Below, one piece after another: positions 1-8,218 of a stretch of 64,000 nt of DNA. Both the position numbers and the translations under genes were made by a program. Positions within the stretch are counted from its first letter, which is position 1; every line of letters begins with the position of its first letter. The notes under the pieces were generated by a model, which saw only the letters and a list, made by a program, of their open reading frames with translations, had not been told where the DNA came from and did no database searches. This stretch comes from CALFXN01 sp937957815 (GTDB lineage Bacteria; Synergistota; Synergistia; Synergistales; Aminobacteriaceae): NCBI GenBank assembly GCA_036788195.1, contig DAIQNX010000009.1:1-64000 (forward strand), in the 5' to 3' direction.

Positions 1-55
1 CGATCGTCCCTATGTTCAGATGCGGCTTCGTCCTCTCAAACTTCTCCTTCGCCAT
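1..55 (-). CDS. tuf: Translation elongation factor EF-Tu, N-terminal fragment (cut by window edge)
   Basis: The 18 complete codons read MAKEKFERTKPHLNIGTI, the conserved N-terminus of bacterial EF-Tu, the GTPase that delivers aminoacyl-tRNA to the ribosome. The start ATG is at 53-55, preceded by a GGGAGG ribosome-binding site 8 nt away. The rest of the gene lies beyond the left edge. It follows a Thr-Tyr-Thr tRNA cluster on the same strand, the same neighbourhood as thrU-tyrU-glyT-thrT-tufB in enterobacteria. The leader between the terminator at 145-176 and the start contains TATGAT/TACAAT elements that could be a tuf promoter, but I cannot fix a -35 box. Confidence 0.93.
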   Translation of the reverse strand, partial: MAKEKFERTKPHLNIGTI

Positions 56-144
56 TGTTCCGACCTCCCTGCAATGATGAAGTTGGGCCCCTAGGGGGTT
101 GTCTGCCATTCTCGCAGATTGTATCATAATTCACGAATCCATAG

Positions 145-176
145 AAAAAATCCGGAAGAGTTTCCCCTCCCGGATA
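145..176 (-). terminator. Rho-independent terminator between the tRNA cluster and tuf
   Basis: On the minus strand a stem of at least nine pairs (ATCCGG..CCGGAT extended inward by GAG/CTC with one G-T pair) closes a GGGAAA-type loop and is followed by six T. It lies after the last tRNA and before tuf, so it separates or attenuates the two transcription units. Confidence 0.75.
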
Positions 177-188
177 TTTTCAATAGTC

Positions 189-264
189 TGGAGCCGACTT
201 CCGGACTCGAACCGGAGACCCCATCCTTACCATGGATGTGCTCTACCTGCTGAGCTAAGTCGGC
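189..264 (-). tRNA. tRNA-Thr (anticodon GGT)
   Basis: 76-nt cloverleaf: acceptor GCCGACT pairs with AGTCGGC, the anticodon stem CATCC/GGATG holds loop ATGGTAA with anticodon GGT (reads ACC), the T arm has GGTTCGAGTCC, and the 3' CCA is encoded. It is the last tRNA of a three-gene cluster transcribed toward tuf. Confidence 0.95.
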
Positions 265-279
265 ATCTTTCTTGAAAAA

Positions 280-364
280 TGGTGGAGGGAGAAGGATTTG
301 AACCTTCGTAGGCTGCGCCGGCAGATTTACAGTCTGCTGCCTTTGACCACTCGGCCATCCCTCC
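280..364 (-). tRNA. tRNA-Tyr (anticodon GTA)
   Basis: 85-nt tRNA with a long variable arm, as in bacterial tRNA-Tyr. Acceptor GGAGGG pairs with CCCTCC, the anticodon loop is CTGTAAA with anticodon GTA, the T loop is GGTTCAAATCC, and CCA is encoded. It lies 15 nt from the following tRNA-Thr. Confidence 0.95.
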
Positions 365-384
365 ACGGGATACTGCGCATTTTC

Positions 385-460
385 TGGAGCCGGCGAAGCG
401 ATTCGAACGCTCGACCTGCTGATTACAAGTCAGCTGCTCTACCTGCTGAGCTACACCGGC
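385..460 (-). tRNA. tRNA-Thr (anticodon TGT)
   Basis: 76-nt cloverleaf: acceptor GCCGGTG pairs with CGCCGGC, anticodon stem CTGAC/ATCAG with loop containing TGT (reads ACA), T arm GCGTTCGAATCGC, CCA encoded. It is the first tRNA of the cluster, starting about 7 nt after the predicted transcription start. Confidence 0.95.
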
Positions 461-473
461 TCAACACGGGGAT

Positions 474-501
474 ATTATAGCGGCGTTTTCCCGTAAGTCA
501 A
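474..501 (-). promoter_or_regulatory. Promoter of the tRNA cluster
   Basis: Minus strand: -35 TTGACT (496-501), 16-nt spacer, perfect -10 TATAAT (474-479). It ends about 13 nt before the first tRNA, the spacing expected for a stable-RNA promoter. Confidence 0.85.
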
Positions 502-509
502 TAAAGAAA

Positions 510-1814
510 TCAGTTCAGCGTCTCCTTCCCCATCGCGAAATTCAGATCGGACCACGACGTCAGAGTGTCGTAGATGGCTTCGACGAGTTGGGTTTTCGCA
601 TTGCTCAGTGCAACCCGCGCATCGAGAACGTCAATATTCGTTCCAAGCTGCGACGCATAGCGTGTCAGTGCCATCCGGTAGTCTTCCTCCGCGCTGGCAA
701 CCTGGCTGCGAGCGACTTCGAGCCTCTGCTGCGACGACGTGTAGTTCAAAATAGCGACCGAAACCTCGAGCTGAATCTGTTTTTTCAAGTCTTCGATCTT
801 GTATTTCAGTTCATCCGCCGCAGCCTTCGCCTCGCGGACCTTCGCACGGCTCTCGCCTCCGTCGAAAAAGGCCCAGTTCGCAATGAGCGAGACCCTCCAG
901 TCGTCCATTTTCTCGGGAAAAAAACTGTCGCCGACCTTGTAGGTTTCGCCTTCGAGAACGACATTGGGACCACTGGATGCCGCAGCGGCACGCGACATCG
1001 CAAGCGCACAGTGCATGGCCGAATCGAGTGCCTTCATTTCCGGCCGCTGCCGGATCGCCGTCTTCTCGGGATCTGCCGGAAGTTCGACAGGAGAAACGAG
1101 CGTTTCCGACGGCGGCAGGCCAAAGACAGCTTTCAGTCGATCGCCGACAGCTCGTTCGAGAGCGCTCCATGCGACATCGACCGCATTGTTCGCGCGTATC
1201 CGGTTGAGTTCCGCATCGGAGACCGCAACTTGAACGCGCAGAACTTCGTTTTTTGCGACCACTCCGTTCCTGTAGAAGGCCTCGACCTGCCTCAGATGTT
1301 CTTTGGCAAGCCCCAGGGCCTCTTCGACGACAAGGAGCTTCGCACGCGCACGATGAAGATCGTAGTAGGTTTTTCTGACGCCGTTCGCAACCGCCTGACG
1401 CGTGCGGAGGCTTTCCGCGCCGACAGACTCGAGCGCGAGCTTTTTCGATACTACCGTGTTCTGAACCGCCCCGCCGCTATAAAGCAGATATGAAAGCTTC
1501 AATGCGGCCTTATACGTATCCTGAAATCCGTACTGCGCGAATCCGACCTGATTCCCGCCGATATAGACGGGATACTTCTGTTCCAGATATGAATGCTGGT
1601 ACAGGATCGTTGCGGCCAGAGTCGGAAGTTCCGCGGCTTTCGCCTGATCGAGGCGTGCCCTTGCCTGTTTTTCCCGTTCCTGTGAGGCCGCAATCGCGGG
1701 GTTCTTTTTTTCCGCAAGGAGGAGCGCCTTCTCCACTGTGAGAAGTTCCCCTGCGGCCCACGCATTCCCGATCATCACAAAAACCCCCGCCAAAAGCGAG
1801 AAAAACACCGGCAT
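510..1814 (-). CDS. TolC family outer-membrane efflux protein
   Basis: 434-residue protein of the TolC/OEP family, which forms outer-membrane channels for efflux or type I secretion. It starts with a signal peptide (hydrophobic MPVFFSLLAGVF, cleavage likely after NAWA). Two Ala/Glu-rich coiled-coil halves follow, with TolC-like repeats around LSYLLYSGG and NWAFFDGGESRAKV, as expected of the alpha-helical barrel. The open frame continues upstream to 2021, but the promoter at 1959-1987 excludes that start. ATG at 1814 sits directly before the signal peptide, with GGAGG 12 nt upstream. No inner-membrane pump or membrane-fusion protein is adjacent, so its partner is unknown. Confidence 0.88.
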   Translation of the reverse strand: MPVFFSLLAGVFVMIGNAWAAGELLTVEKALLLAEKKNPAIAASQEREKQARARLDQAKAAELPTLAATILYQHSYLEQKYPVYIGGNQVGFAQYGFQDTYKAALKLSYLLYSGGAVQNTVVSKKLALESVGAESLRTRQAVANGVRKTYYDLHRARAKLLVVEEALGLAKEHLRQVEAFYRNGVVAKNEVLRVQVAVSDAELNRIRANNAVDVAWSALERAVGDRLKAVFGLPPSETLVSPVELPADPEKTAIRQRPEMKALDSAMHCALAMSRAAAASSGPNVVLEGETYKVGDSFFPEKMDDWRVSLIANWAFFDGGESRAKVREAKAAADELKYKIEDLKKQIQLEVSVAILNYTSSQQRLEVARSQVASAEEDYRMALTRYASQLGTNIDVLDARVALSNAKTQLVEAIYDTLTSWSDLNFAMGKETLN

Positions 1815-1958
1815 TTTTCGAAGCAACCTCCACCAACTCCAATCTTCAAACTTTTTTCCAAAGAGATGCGCTATAGATTTCCGCCTCGGTTTCGACCGGG
1901 GAACGCTGGAAGAGAGAATCTGCACGCATCCCGGAAAGTGTCCCTCGAAGCATTCGGA

Positions 1959-1987
1959 AACATAACACGGCGCGTCCGTCAGGTCAA
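1959..1987 (-). promoter_or_regulatory. Promoter of the tolC-like gene
   Basis: Minus strand: -35 TTGACC (1982-1987), 17-nt spacer, -10 TATGTT (1959-1964). It implies a leader of about 140 nt before the ATG at 1814 and lies immediately after the terminator of the upstream operon. Confidence 0.6.
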
Positions 1988-1994
1988 CAAATAC

Positions 1995-2028
1995 AAAAAA
2001 GGCGGGGGCCGTTTCCGGCATCCCGCCT
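1995..2028 (-). terminator. Terminator of the 2-oxoacid dehydrogenase/TRAP operon
   Basis: Minus strand: AGGCGGG pairs with CCCGCCT, with an inner GCCG/CGGC helix, followed by a run of six T. It lies 14 nt downstream of the lpdA stop codon and closes the operon. Confidence 0.85.
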
Positions 2029-2041
2029 CACCTGCGAAACT

Positions 2042-3754
2042 CTATCCGCGCCGCGGCAGGTGAATCGCCTCGTTCCGCGAAGCGAGCGCAGCCTCCGCGA
2101 GCGCCTCCCCTATCGTCGGATGCGCGTGGACCGTCGTCACGATCTCATCGACGGTCGCCTCGGTTCGTATCGCGAGAGCCCCTTCGACGATGAGATCGGT
2201 CGCCCTCGGACCGATGATGTGCAGGCCCAGAATCTCGCCGTATTTCTCGTCGACAATATATTTGACGATTCCGGAGACGTCGTTCATGATAATGCTCTTG
2301 CCGTTGGCAGAGAGAGGGAATCGTCCCGTTCGCACGGAAAGTCCCTTCGCGATCGCCTGCTTTTCCGTCATCCCGACCGAAGCAACTTCCGGCGATGTAT
2401 ATATCGCGCTCGGGACCGTCCGGTAATCCATCGCGACATTTCCACCCATAATGTTTTCTGCGGCGACCTCTCCTTCCCGGGAGGCGACGTGCGCCAGCAT
2501 GATCGGCGACGTGCAGTCCCCGACAGCATAAATCCCGGGGTGCGTCGTTCGCATGTGACTGTCCGTGACGATGCGTCCGCGTTCGACCGCCACTCCGGCC
2601 TTTTCGGGAGCGAGGCCGGAGGTGTTCGGGCGTCGTCCGACGCAGACGAGGACTTTCTCGACCGTGATCTCCTTCGGTCCTTCGGGCGTTTCAACCGAGA
2701 CGACCAGGCCATTCCCCCCCTGTCGCACGCCGCTCACCTTCGACGAGGTGTGGATTTCCACACCTCGCTGGAGAAGCGATCCCTTGAGAATTCCCGTGAT
2801 TTCCTCGTCGATATTCGGGAGAATCTCCGGAAGCATTTCTATTATCATGAGAGCAGTCCCGAAGCTCGAATAGGCTGAAGCAAACTCGACGCCGATGATG
2901 CCGCCTCCGACGATGACCATCGATTTCGGAACCTCCGGAAGCGACAGCGCCTCGGTGCTCGTGATGACGCCCGGAAGATCGAATCCCGGAACCGGCGGGA
3001 TAAAGACATCCGATCCGGTCGCGATAATCGCCGCATCGTGGCGTACGATCTCTTCCCGCCCTCCGGCGGAACGAACTACGACGTCCTCGGCGGAAAGAAA
3101 CGATGCCTCTCCTTCGAGAACACGAACTCCATTGGAGCGGAGGAGCGCCGAAACGCCGCCTGTGAGGGTTTCCACCGCCATCTCTCTGCGTTTCTGTACG
3201 GCACCCCAGTCGATCGAGGCTTCTGGAACAACGATGCCGAGATCCCCGGAATGTCTGATTTCCGAGAGGAGGTCGGCCGTATGCAGCAGAACCTTCGTCG
3301 GAATACACCCGACGTTGAGGCAGGTTCCGCCGAGAGTGCCTTTCTCGACGAGCGTCACTTCAGCGCCGAGCTGCGCCGCCCGGATCGCCGCGACGTACCC
3401 GCCCGGGCCGCCTCCTATGACGGTGATGCGCTTCTTCCCGTCGAGACGGTTTCCCGATACTTCGTGCATTTTTTCCGCAGGCGGGACACCCCGCAGAGGT
3501 TCCTCGGACTGTTCCCCCTGAGCTCCGAGAAGTGCGATCGGTTCGGAAACCGAAACCGTCCTGCCGGCCGGGACGAGAATCTTCACAAGTACTCCGTCTT
3601 CCTGGACCTCGACGTCGAACGTCAGCTTATCGGTTGCGACGACAAGAAGGATCTCCCCTTTGCGGACAGGATCTCCGACCTGTTTCCTCCATTCTGCGAC
3701 GCTTCCCTCGGTCATCGTCAGGCCGAGTTTCGGCATAAGGATCTGGTGCGGCAT
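2042..3754 (-). CDS. lpdA: Dihydrolipoyl dehydrogenase (E3) with N-terminal lipoyl domain
   Basis: 570-residue E3 that reoxidises dihydrolipoamide with NAD+ via FAD. Residues 1-78 are a biotinyl-lipoyl domain with the modifiable lysine at K43 in ATDKLTF. A linker leads to the FAD/NAD enzyme: GGGPGG near 114-119, redox-active CLNVGC (C145/C150), a second dinucleotide motif VGGGIIGVE, and the C-terminal HAHPTIGE catalytic His-Glu pair. ATG at 3754 has AAGGAGG upstream and begins exactly at the lipoyl domain; the frame extends further upstream but that part is not homologous. It is the last gene of the operon and serves the E1/E2 proteins encoded with it. Lipoyl-E3 fusions are known from some pyruvate and acetoin dehydrogenase complexes. 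Confidence 0.95.
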   Translation of the reverse strand: MPHQILMPKLGLTMTEGSVAEWRKQVGDPVRKGEILLVVATDKLTFDVEVQEDGVLVKILVPAGRTVSVSEPIALLGAQGEQSEEPLRGVPPAEKMHEVSGNRLDGKKRITVIGGGPGGYVAAIRAAQLGAEVTLVEKGTLGGTCLNVGCIPTKVLLHTADLLSEIRHSGDLGIVVPEASIDWGAVQKRREMAVETLTGGVSALLRSNGVRVLEGEASFLSAEDVVVRSAGGREEIVRHDAAIIATGSDVFIPPVPGFDLPGVITSTEALSLPEVPKSMVIVGGGIIGVEFASAYSSFGTALMIIEMLPEILPNIDEEITGILKGSLLQRGVEIHTSSKVSGVRQGGNGLVVSVETPEGPKEITVEKVLVCVGRRPNTSGLAPEKAGVAVERGRIVTDSHMRTTHPGIYAVGDCTSPIMLAHVASREGEVAAENIMGGNVAMDYRTVPSAIYTSPEVASVGMTEKQAIAKGLSVRTGRFPLSANGKSIIMNDVSGIVKYIVDEKYGEILGLHIIGPRATDLIVEGALAIRTEATVDEIVTTVHAHPTIGEALAEAALASRNEAIHLPRRG

Positions 3755-3806
3755 GTATTCGCTGAACCTCCTTGATTCGAGAGTCGTCACAAATGAACGA
3801 GCGGGC

Positions 3807-5114
3807 TTACGCCAGAAGCAGGTACGGGTTCTCCATGAGCTCCCTGACGCGGGAGAGGAATCTTGCGGCATCGACGCCGTCGATGATCCTGTGATCCGCA
3901 GTGATTCCGATCACCGTCATCGGACGAACGACAATCTGCCCCTCTCTGACGACGGGACGGTCCACAATCGCATTCATGGCCATGATGCACGCCTCCGGGG
4001 GATTGATGATCGGCGTGAAGTCGTTGATTCCGAACATCCCGAGGTTCGTGATCGTGAACGTCCCCGCCTGCATATCGGTCATCTGGAGCTTTCCGGAGCG
4101 CGCTTTTTCGACGAGAACCTCCGTATCCCTCGCGATTTCCGAGAGCGTCTTCGTCTGGACGCCCTTGAGATTGGGAACCAGAAGGCCCCCCTCGACGGCG
4201 ACTGCGATCCCTATGTTGACGTCGTCGTGCAGCACGAATTCGTTTCCGTCGATCGAGGCGTTCGCCATTGGCATTTCGGCGAGAACCTGCGCACAGATCT
4301 TCATGAGGATATGCGTGAACGACAGGCGAATCCCATTTTTCGAGAACGGATCCCGGAGCGCGTTTCTCAGAGCGGTTATTCCGGTGCAGTCGGTCTCCAT
4401 GTTGTAGGTCACGACAGGAATCGAACGAGAACTCTCCGACATCCGGTCGGCGATCACACGACGCATCGGAGAAACCGGGATCCGCTTCGTAACGCCTGGA
4501 AGCCGCGGCTCTTCTCGCGGAAGCGGCGCGGCTTCCAGGACATCAGCCTTCATGATTCTGTCTTTCCGCGCGAGCGACGCAACATCCACTCCCAGGTCTT
4601 CGGCGATCCTCTTCGCCACCGGAGACGTCTTGACGCGCGACGCCGACTGGTGTGCCAGTTCGACGTCCCTGCGGACGACCATCCCATCCGGCCCCGTTCC
4701 CTTGATGCCCACGAGCGTCACTCCCGTTTCGCGGGCGACCTTCTTCGCAAGAGGAGAAGCGGAGACCCGTGTCGCCCCCGGGGCAACGCCCTTTGCCGCC
4801 CCGTTCGGAAGCTCGTCGCGGAGGACTTCGGTGACCGTTTCAGGAGTGGAATCCGCAACGGATCCCACAAGCTCCCCCTTTTCGCCGAGATACGCAAGAA
4901 GTGCACCGACCGCGACTTCCTTCCCCTCGGGAACCAGAACCTGAAGCAGCGTTCCACCTTCCTGGACCTCGACTTCAAACGTGAGTTTATCCGTCGCGAC
5001 GACAAAGAGAATCTCTCCTTTCGCGACGGTATCCCCTTCCTTTTTGCGCCATTGAGCGACGGTGCCAGCGGACATCGTCAGACCCAGCTTCGGCATCGTG
5101 ACCGCAAACGCCAT
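3807..5114 (-). CDS. 2-oxoacid (pyruvate/acetoin) dehydrogenase E2, dihydrolipoyl acyltransferase with two subunit-binding domains
   Basis: 435-residue E2 that passes the acyl group from lipoyl-lysine to CoA and scaffolds the complex. Lipoyl domain 1-80 with K43 in ATDKLTF; first peripheral-subunit-binding domain about 116-152 (SPLAKKVARETGV, then GTGPDG); second one about 160-196 (SPVAKRIAEDLGVDV, then DRIMKADV); catalytic domain about 210-435 with DHRIIDG (H408, D412). Two consecutive binding domains in an E2 are unusual. ATG at 5114 has AAGGAGG 6 nt upstream. The gene lies between the TRAP permease and E3 genes. I cannot tell pyruvate, acetoin or branched-chain specificity from sequence. 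Confidence 0.93.
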   Translation of the reverse strand: MAFAVTMPKLGLTMSAGTVAQWRKKEGDTVAKGEILFVVATDKLTFEVEVQEGGTLLQVLVPEGKEVAVGALLAYLGEKGELVGSVADSTPETVTEVLRDELPNGAAKGVAPGATRVSASPLAKKVARETGVTLVGIKGTGPDGMVVRRDVELAHQSASRVKTSPVAKRIAEDLGVDVASLARKDRIMKADVLEAAPLPREEPRLPGVTKRIPVSPMRRVIADRMSESSRSIPVVTYNMETDCTGITALRNALRDPFSKNGIRLSFTHILMKICAQVLAEMPMANASIDGNEFVLHDDVNIGIAVAVEGGLLVPNLKGVQTKTLSEIARDTEVLVEKARSGKLQMTDMQAGTFTITNLGMFGINDFTPIINPPEACIMAMNAIVDRPVVREGQIVVRPMTVIGITADHRIIDGVDAARFLSRVRELMENPYLLLA

Positions 5115-5146
5115 GGGAAACCTCCTTCTCGCCTTGAGAATCGTCT

Positions 5147-6445
5147 TTAGCCGAGCTTTAACAGTGTCGGCAGGAATGTCGTAATTGCCGGAAACACCGT
5201 TATGACGCCGAGCGCGATAACAGACGCGATAATCAACGGGATCGCAGGTTTCGCGATCTGTTCCATCGTGAGTCCGCTGATGTTCGCGCCGACATAGAGA
5301 TTCACCGCTACCGGCGGCGTCACCTGTCCGATCGCGAGGTTGATCGTCATCATGACGCCGAACCAGATCGGATTCCATCCGAAATGCGCGATGATCGGTA
5401 GAAGAATCGGAAGGAATACGTAAAAGATCGATATAGCGTCGAGCAACATACCCGCAAAGAGTAAAATGATATTGATCATAAGCAGCACGATCCGGGGATC
5501 GGACGAAACGCTCAGGAGTACCTTTGCCGCCTTATCGATGAGGCCGACTGTGGCACCTACCCAGGAATACAGTCCCGCACAGGTCACGACTATCATGACC
5601 ACGGCAGTCCCGACGACAGTCGAACTGAGTATCTGGTAGAGAACCTTGACTGTTATCGTCCGGTACACGAAGACGCCGACGAACAATCCGTAGAAAACCG
5701 CCACAGCGGCCGCCTCTGTTGGTGTGAAGATGCCGCCGTAGATTCCGCCGAGAATGACGACGGGCGTGAAAAGCGCCCAGAGGGCATCCCGAAAAGCCTT
5801 CCAGAGAGCTCGGAAGTCGCCCCTTGGCTCTCCCCTGTAGCCTTTTTTCCGGGAATGAAGGTAGACAGCGCCCATGATGAAAAGGGCAACGACAATCCCC
5901 GGAATGACTCCCGCCGCGAAGAGCGCCCCGACGGAAACCTGGGCGAGATCGCCATATACTATGAACGCGATGCTCGGAGGAATGACGATGGCGAGTCCGG
6001 ATGAAACGGAAACCACAGCCGTCGCAAACGGCTTGTCGTACCCTCCCTGAACCATTCCGGGAATCAGAATGAGTCCTATGGCGGCGACCGTCGCGGGACC
6101 CGAACCACTCACCGCGCCCCAGAATGTCGCGACGGCCACTGTCGCGATAGCCAGTCCGCCCGTAACGTCACCGACGATTTCCTTGATGAACGTGATGATT
6201 CTCTCTGCAATCCCGGCCTTTTCCATAATGACTCCGGCAAGGATGAAGAATGGAATCGCAAGCAGCTGGAACTTCGCGATACCTGCGAAGAAATTGTATG
6301 ACACCATCGGGAATCCGAGCCCCCAGTACCACGCGGTGACGAATGACGCACCTCCGAGAGCCACGGCTATCGGGATCTTTATGACAAGAGGGCACAGAAA
6401 GAGAATAAGCGTCCAGAATGCCGGATCAGTAAAGAAGTCAGTCAT
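5147..6445 (-). CDS. dctM: TRAP transporter large membrane subunit (DctM family)
   Basis: 432-residue polytopic membrane protein with about 12 hydrophobic helices, the ion-coupled transport subunit of a tripartite ATP-independent periplasmic transporter. Family landmarks include AIPFFILAGVIM, the GAVSGSGPATVAAIG loop, GGIYGGIFTPTEAAAVAV, and a C-terminal QVTPPVAVNLYV stretch. RBS AGGAGG precedes ATG 6445. It follows dctQ with an 11-nt gap and precedes the E2 gene, so it is co-transcribed with the 2-oxoacid dehydrogenase. This suggests the cargo is a 2-oxoacid or its precursor (inference). Confidence 0.95.
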   Translation of the reverse strand: MTDFFTDPAFWTLILFLCPLVIKIPIAVALGGASFVTAWYWGLGFPMVSYNFFAGIAKFQLLAIPFFILAGVIMEKAGIAERIITFIKEIVGDVTGGLAIATVAVATFWGAVSGSGPATVAAIGLILIPGMVQGGYDKPFATAVVSVSSGLAIVIPPSIAFIVYGDLAQVSVGALFAAGVIPGIVVALFIMGAVYLHSRKKGYRGEPRGDFRALWKAFRDALWALFTPVVILGGIYGGIFTPTEAAAVAVFYGLFVGVFVYRTITVKVLYQILSSTVVGTAVVMIVVTCAGLYSWVGATVGLIDKAAKVLLSVSSDPRIVLLMINIILLFAGMLLDAISIFYVFLPILLPIIAHFGWNPIWFGVMMTINLAIGQVTPPVAVNLYVGANISGLTMEQIAKPAIPLIIASVIALGVITVFPAITTFLPTLLKLG

Positions 6446-6456
6446 TGCCGGCCCTC

Positions 6457-6927
6457 CTAATAGTCATTTTTTCGAATCGTCGCTACCGCCGCTTCGAGAA
6501 TGCGTATGACGATCAGCGCGGAGACGAGCGGGGTCGCAACGGTATAGAAATACACGGGTATGCCGAGAGACTCGGTAATGACCCCAAGGGCGACTTCATC
6601 CGCGACCTCGAGATATCCCATGTATGCCAACACACCAAAGAAAATAATCGAGGCGACTGTTGAAAGGATGAAGAGGAGTTTTCTTACGGATTTCGGGCAA
6701 AGATCGTAAAACATCGTCAGGCTCAGGTTCGCTCCCTGTTTGAACGCCATGGCGGTACCGAGGAGGACGCACCAGACGAACAGGTTGACTTCGAGTTCTT
6801 CGGAGAACGAAAAGGAATATGATGTCAGATACCGGACGACAACGTTCACAAAAGCCACGGAGACCATCACAAACACCATGATCGATCCGATAAGCTCTTC
6901 AAGGTGATCCCAGATCTTCTTCAGCAT
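6457..6927 (-). CDS. dctQ: TRAP transporter small membrane subunit (DctQ family)
   Basis: 156 residues with four predicted transmembrane helices, the usual size and topology of the DctQ subunit that pairs with DctM. It shows the family pattern FSEELEVNLFVWCVLLGTAMAF (charged residue before helix 2) and a C-terminal helix ending in VIRILEAAV. It sits between dctP and dctM in the standard P-Q-M order. An 11-bp hairpin separates it from dctP. Confidence 0.92.
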   Translation of the reverse strand: MLKKIWDHLEELIGSIMVFVMVSVAFVNVVVRYLTSYSFSFSEELEVNLFVWCVLLGTAMAFKQGANLSLTMFYDLCPKSVRKLLFILSTVASIIFFGVLAYMGYLEVADEVALGVITESLGIPVYFYTVATPLVSALIVIRILEAAVATIRKNDY

Positions 6928-6947
6928 GGCTCAATATCCCCTTCTCC

Positions 6948-6975
6948 GAAGGCGAGGGATTCCTCCCTCGCCTTC
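6948..6975 (-). other. Intercistronic hairpin between dctP and dctQ
   Basis: Perfect 11-bp inverted repeat (6948-6958 with 6965-6975, arm GAAGGCGAGGG) with a 6-nt loop and no T tract. Such hairpins after a binding-protein gene usually protect the upstream message from 3' exonucleases, raising binding protein over membrane subunits. That role here is inference. Confidence 0.6.
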
Positions 6976-6988
6976 ATGCAGTATCGTG

Positions 6989-8062
6989 CTACTTTACGCT
7001 CGCCATATCCTCCTCGGCGGCCTTGATAAGCTCTTCGCCGAGTTCCTTGCGCCACTTCTCGGCAACCGGCTTCGTCTTCTCGGCGAACGCCTTGATCTGT
7101 TCGGGCGTCAGCTTCGTGACAGTCATTCCGGCCTTCTCGAGCGCCGCATACGGATTCGTGATCTCGGGAACCTTGCCGATGCTCTGAAGGTACTTGAGGG
7201 AAATATCGCCGTCGAGGCCGACCCGTGCGATCGCGATCTGATACTTCGACGCCAGATCAACGCACTCCTGAAGCATCTTCCGATCCTGCTCCGGGAAGGA
7301 TTTCCAGACATCGGGGTTAACGCAGAGCAGAAGCGGATCGATGACATAGTGCCAATCGGTCACAAATTTGTGGTATTCGTAAATCTTGAGCGGGAAGAAG
7401 ATGCTGATTGGATTTTCCTGACCGTCGACGACGCCTTGCTGGAAGGCCGTCGTGGCCTCCGCCCAGTTCATGTTGATCGGGTTCGCGCCGAGTGCGTTGT
7501 AGATGTCGATGTAGATCGGGCTTCCGACGACCCGGATCTTCAACCCCTGGAGGTCAGCGGGGGAAGTGACGGGGCGTTTGCTGTTCGTGAGTTCGCGGAA
7601 ACCGTTTTCACCCCAGCCGAGGAACTTGACGCCCTTTTTCTCGATGGCGTCAATAAGCATCTTCCCTGATTTCCCCGCCTTGATCGCATCGACGGCTTTG
7701 AAACGATCGGGACGCGATGCGATGAAGAACGGCATAGCGGTCAGGTTGAGTTCCTTAACCTGCGGAGACCAGTTGATGACGGACTGCAGCGCGAAGTCGA
7801 TCGCTCCGTTCCTGAGAAGGAGGAACGCTGACGTCTGCTTTCCCGCGGAGAGCTGGGAACCGAAATAGACCTTGATGTTGATCTTGCCGCCGGACTTCTC
7901 TTTCACGAGATCGGCGAAATACTGCGCTCCCATGCCCCACGCCGTTGCAGGTCCCGGAACAACGTCCATCTTGTACTCGTCCTTGTATCCAGCCGCGACC
8001 GCCGGCACTGCGAGCGCGCACAACAGAGCCGTTGCAATAACCAGAGCTATTCCCTTCCGCAT
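6989..8062 (-). CDS. dctP: TRAP transporter periplasmic substrate-binding protein (DctP family)
   Basis: 357-residue binding protein with a signal peptide (MRKGIALVIATALLCALAVPAVAA). Family motifs: YFGSQLSAGKQ, GENGFRELTNSKRPV, LKIRVVGSP containing the conserved carboxylate-binding Arg, and GVVDGQENP. ATG at 8062 starts the signal peptide and has a GGGGGG-type RBS. It lies between E1-beta and dctQ in a 2-oxoacid dehydrogenase operon, pointing to a 2-oxo acid or related monocarboxylate as ligand. This is contextual; ligand class cannot be read from the motifs. Confidence 0.93.
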   Translation of the reverse strand: MRKGIALVIATALLCALAVPAVAAGYKDEYKMDVVPGPATAWGMGAQYFADLVKEKSGGKINIKVYFGSQLSAGKQTSAFLLLRNGAIDFALQSVINWSPQVKELNLTAMPFFIASRPDRFKAVDAIKAGKSGKMLIDAIEKKGVKFLGWGENGFRELTNSKRPVTSPADLQGLKIRVVGSPIYIDIYNALGANPINMNWAEATTAFQQGVVDGQENPISIFFPLKIYEYHKFVTDWHYVIDPLLLCVNPDVWKSFPEQDRKMLQECVDLASKYQIAIARVGLDGDISLKYLQSIGKVPEITNPYAALEKAGMTVTKLTPEQIKAFAEKTKPVAEKWRKELGEELIKAAEEDMASVK

Positions 8063-8218
8063 AGTGATTCCCCCCTGTGATGAAATAGATGGTGTTCGCC
8101 TTGCTTTGCGATTCAACGCATCCTCTTCCCGCGCATCACCTCCGGTTTCCTTTGAAAACGGAGTGCCACCGCCAGGTTTGTTTTTGGACGCACCTGAACG
8201 AAATATCCCGAACGCGCT

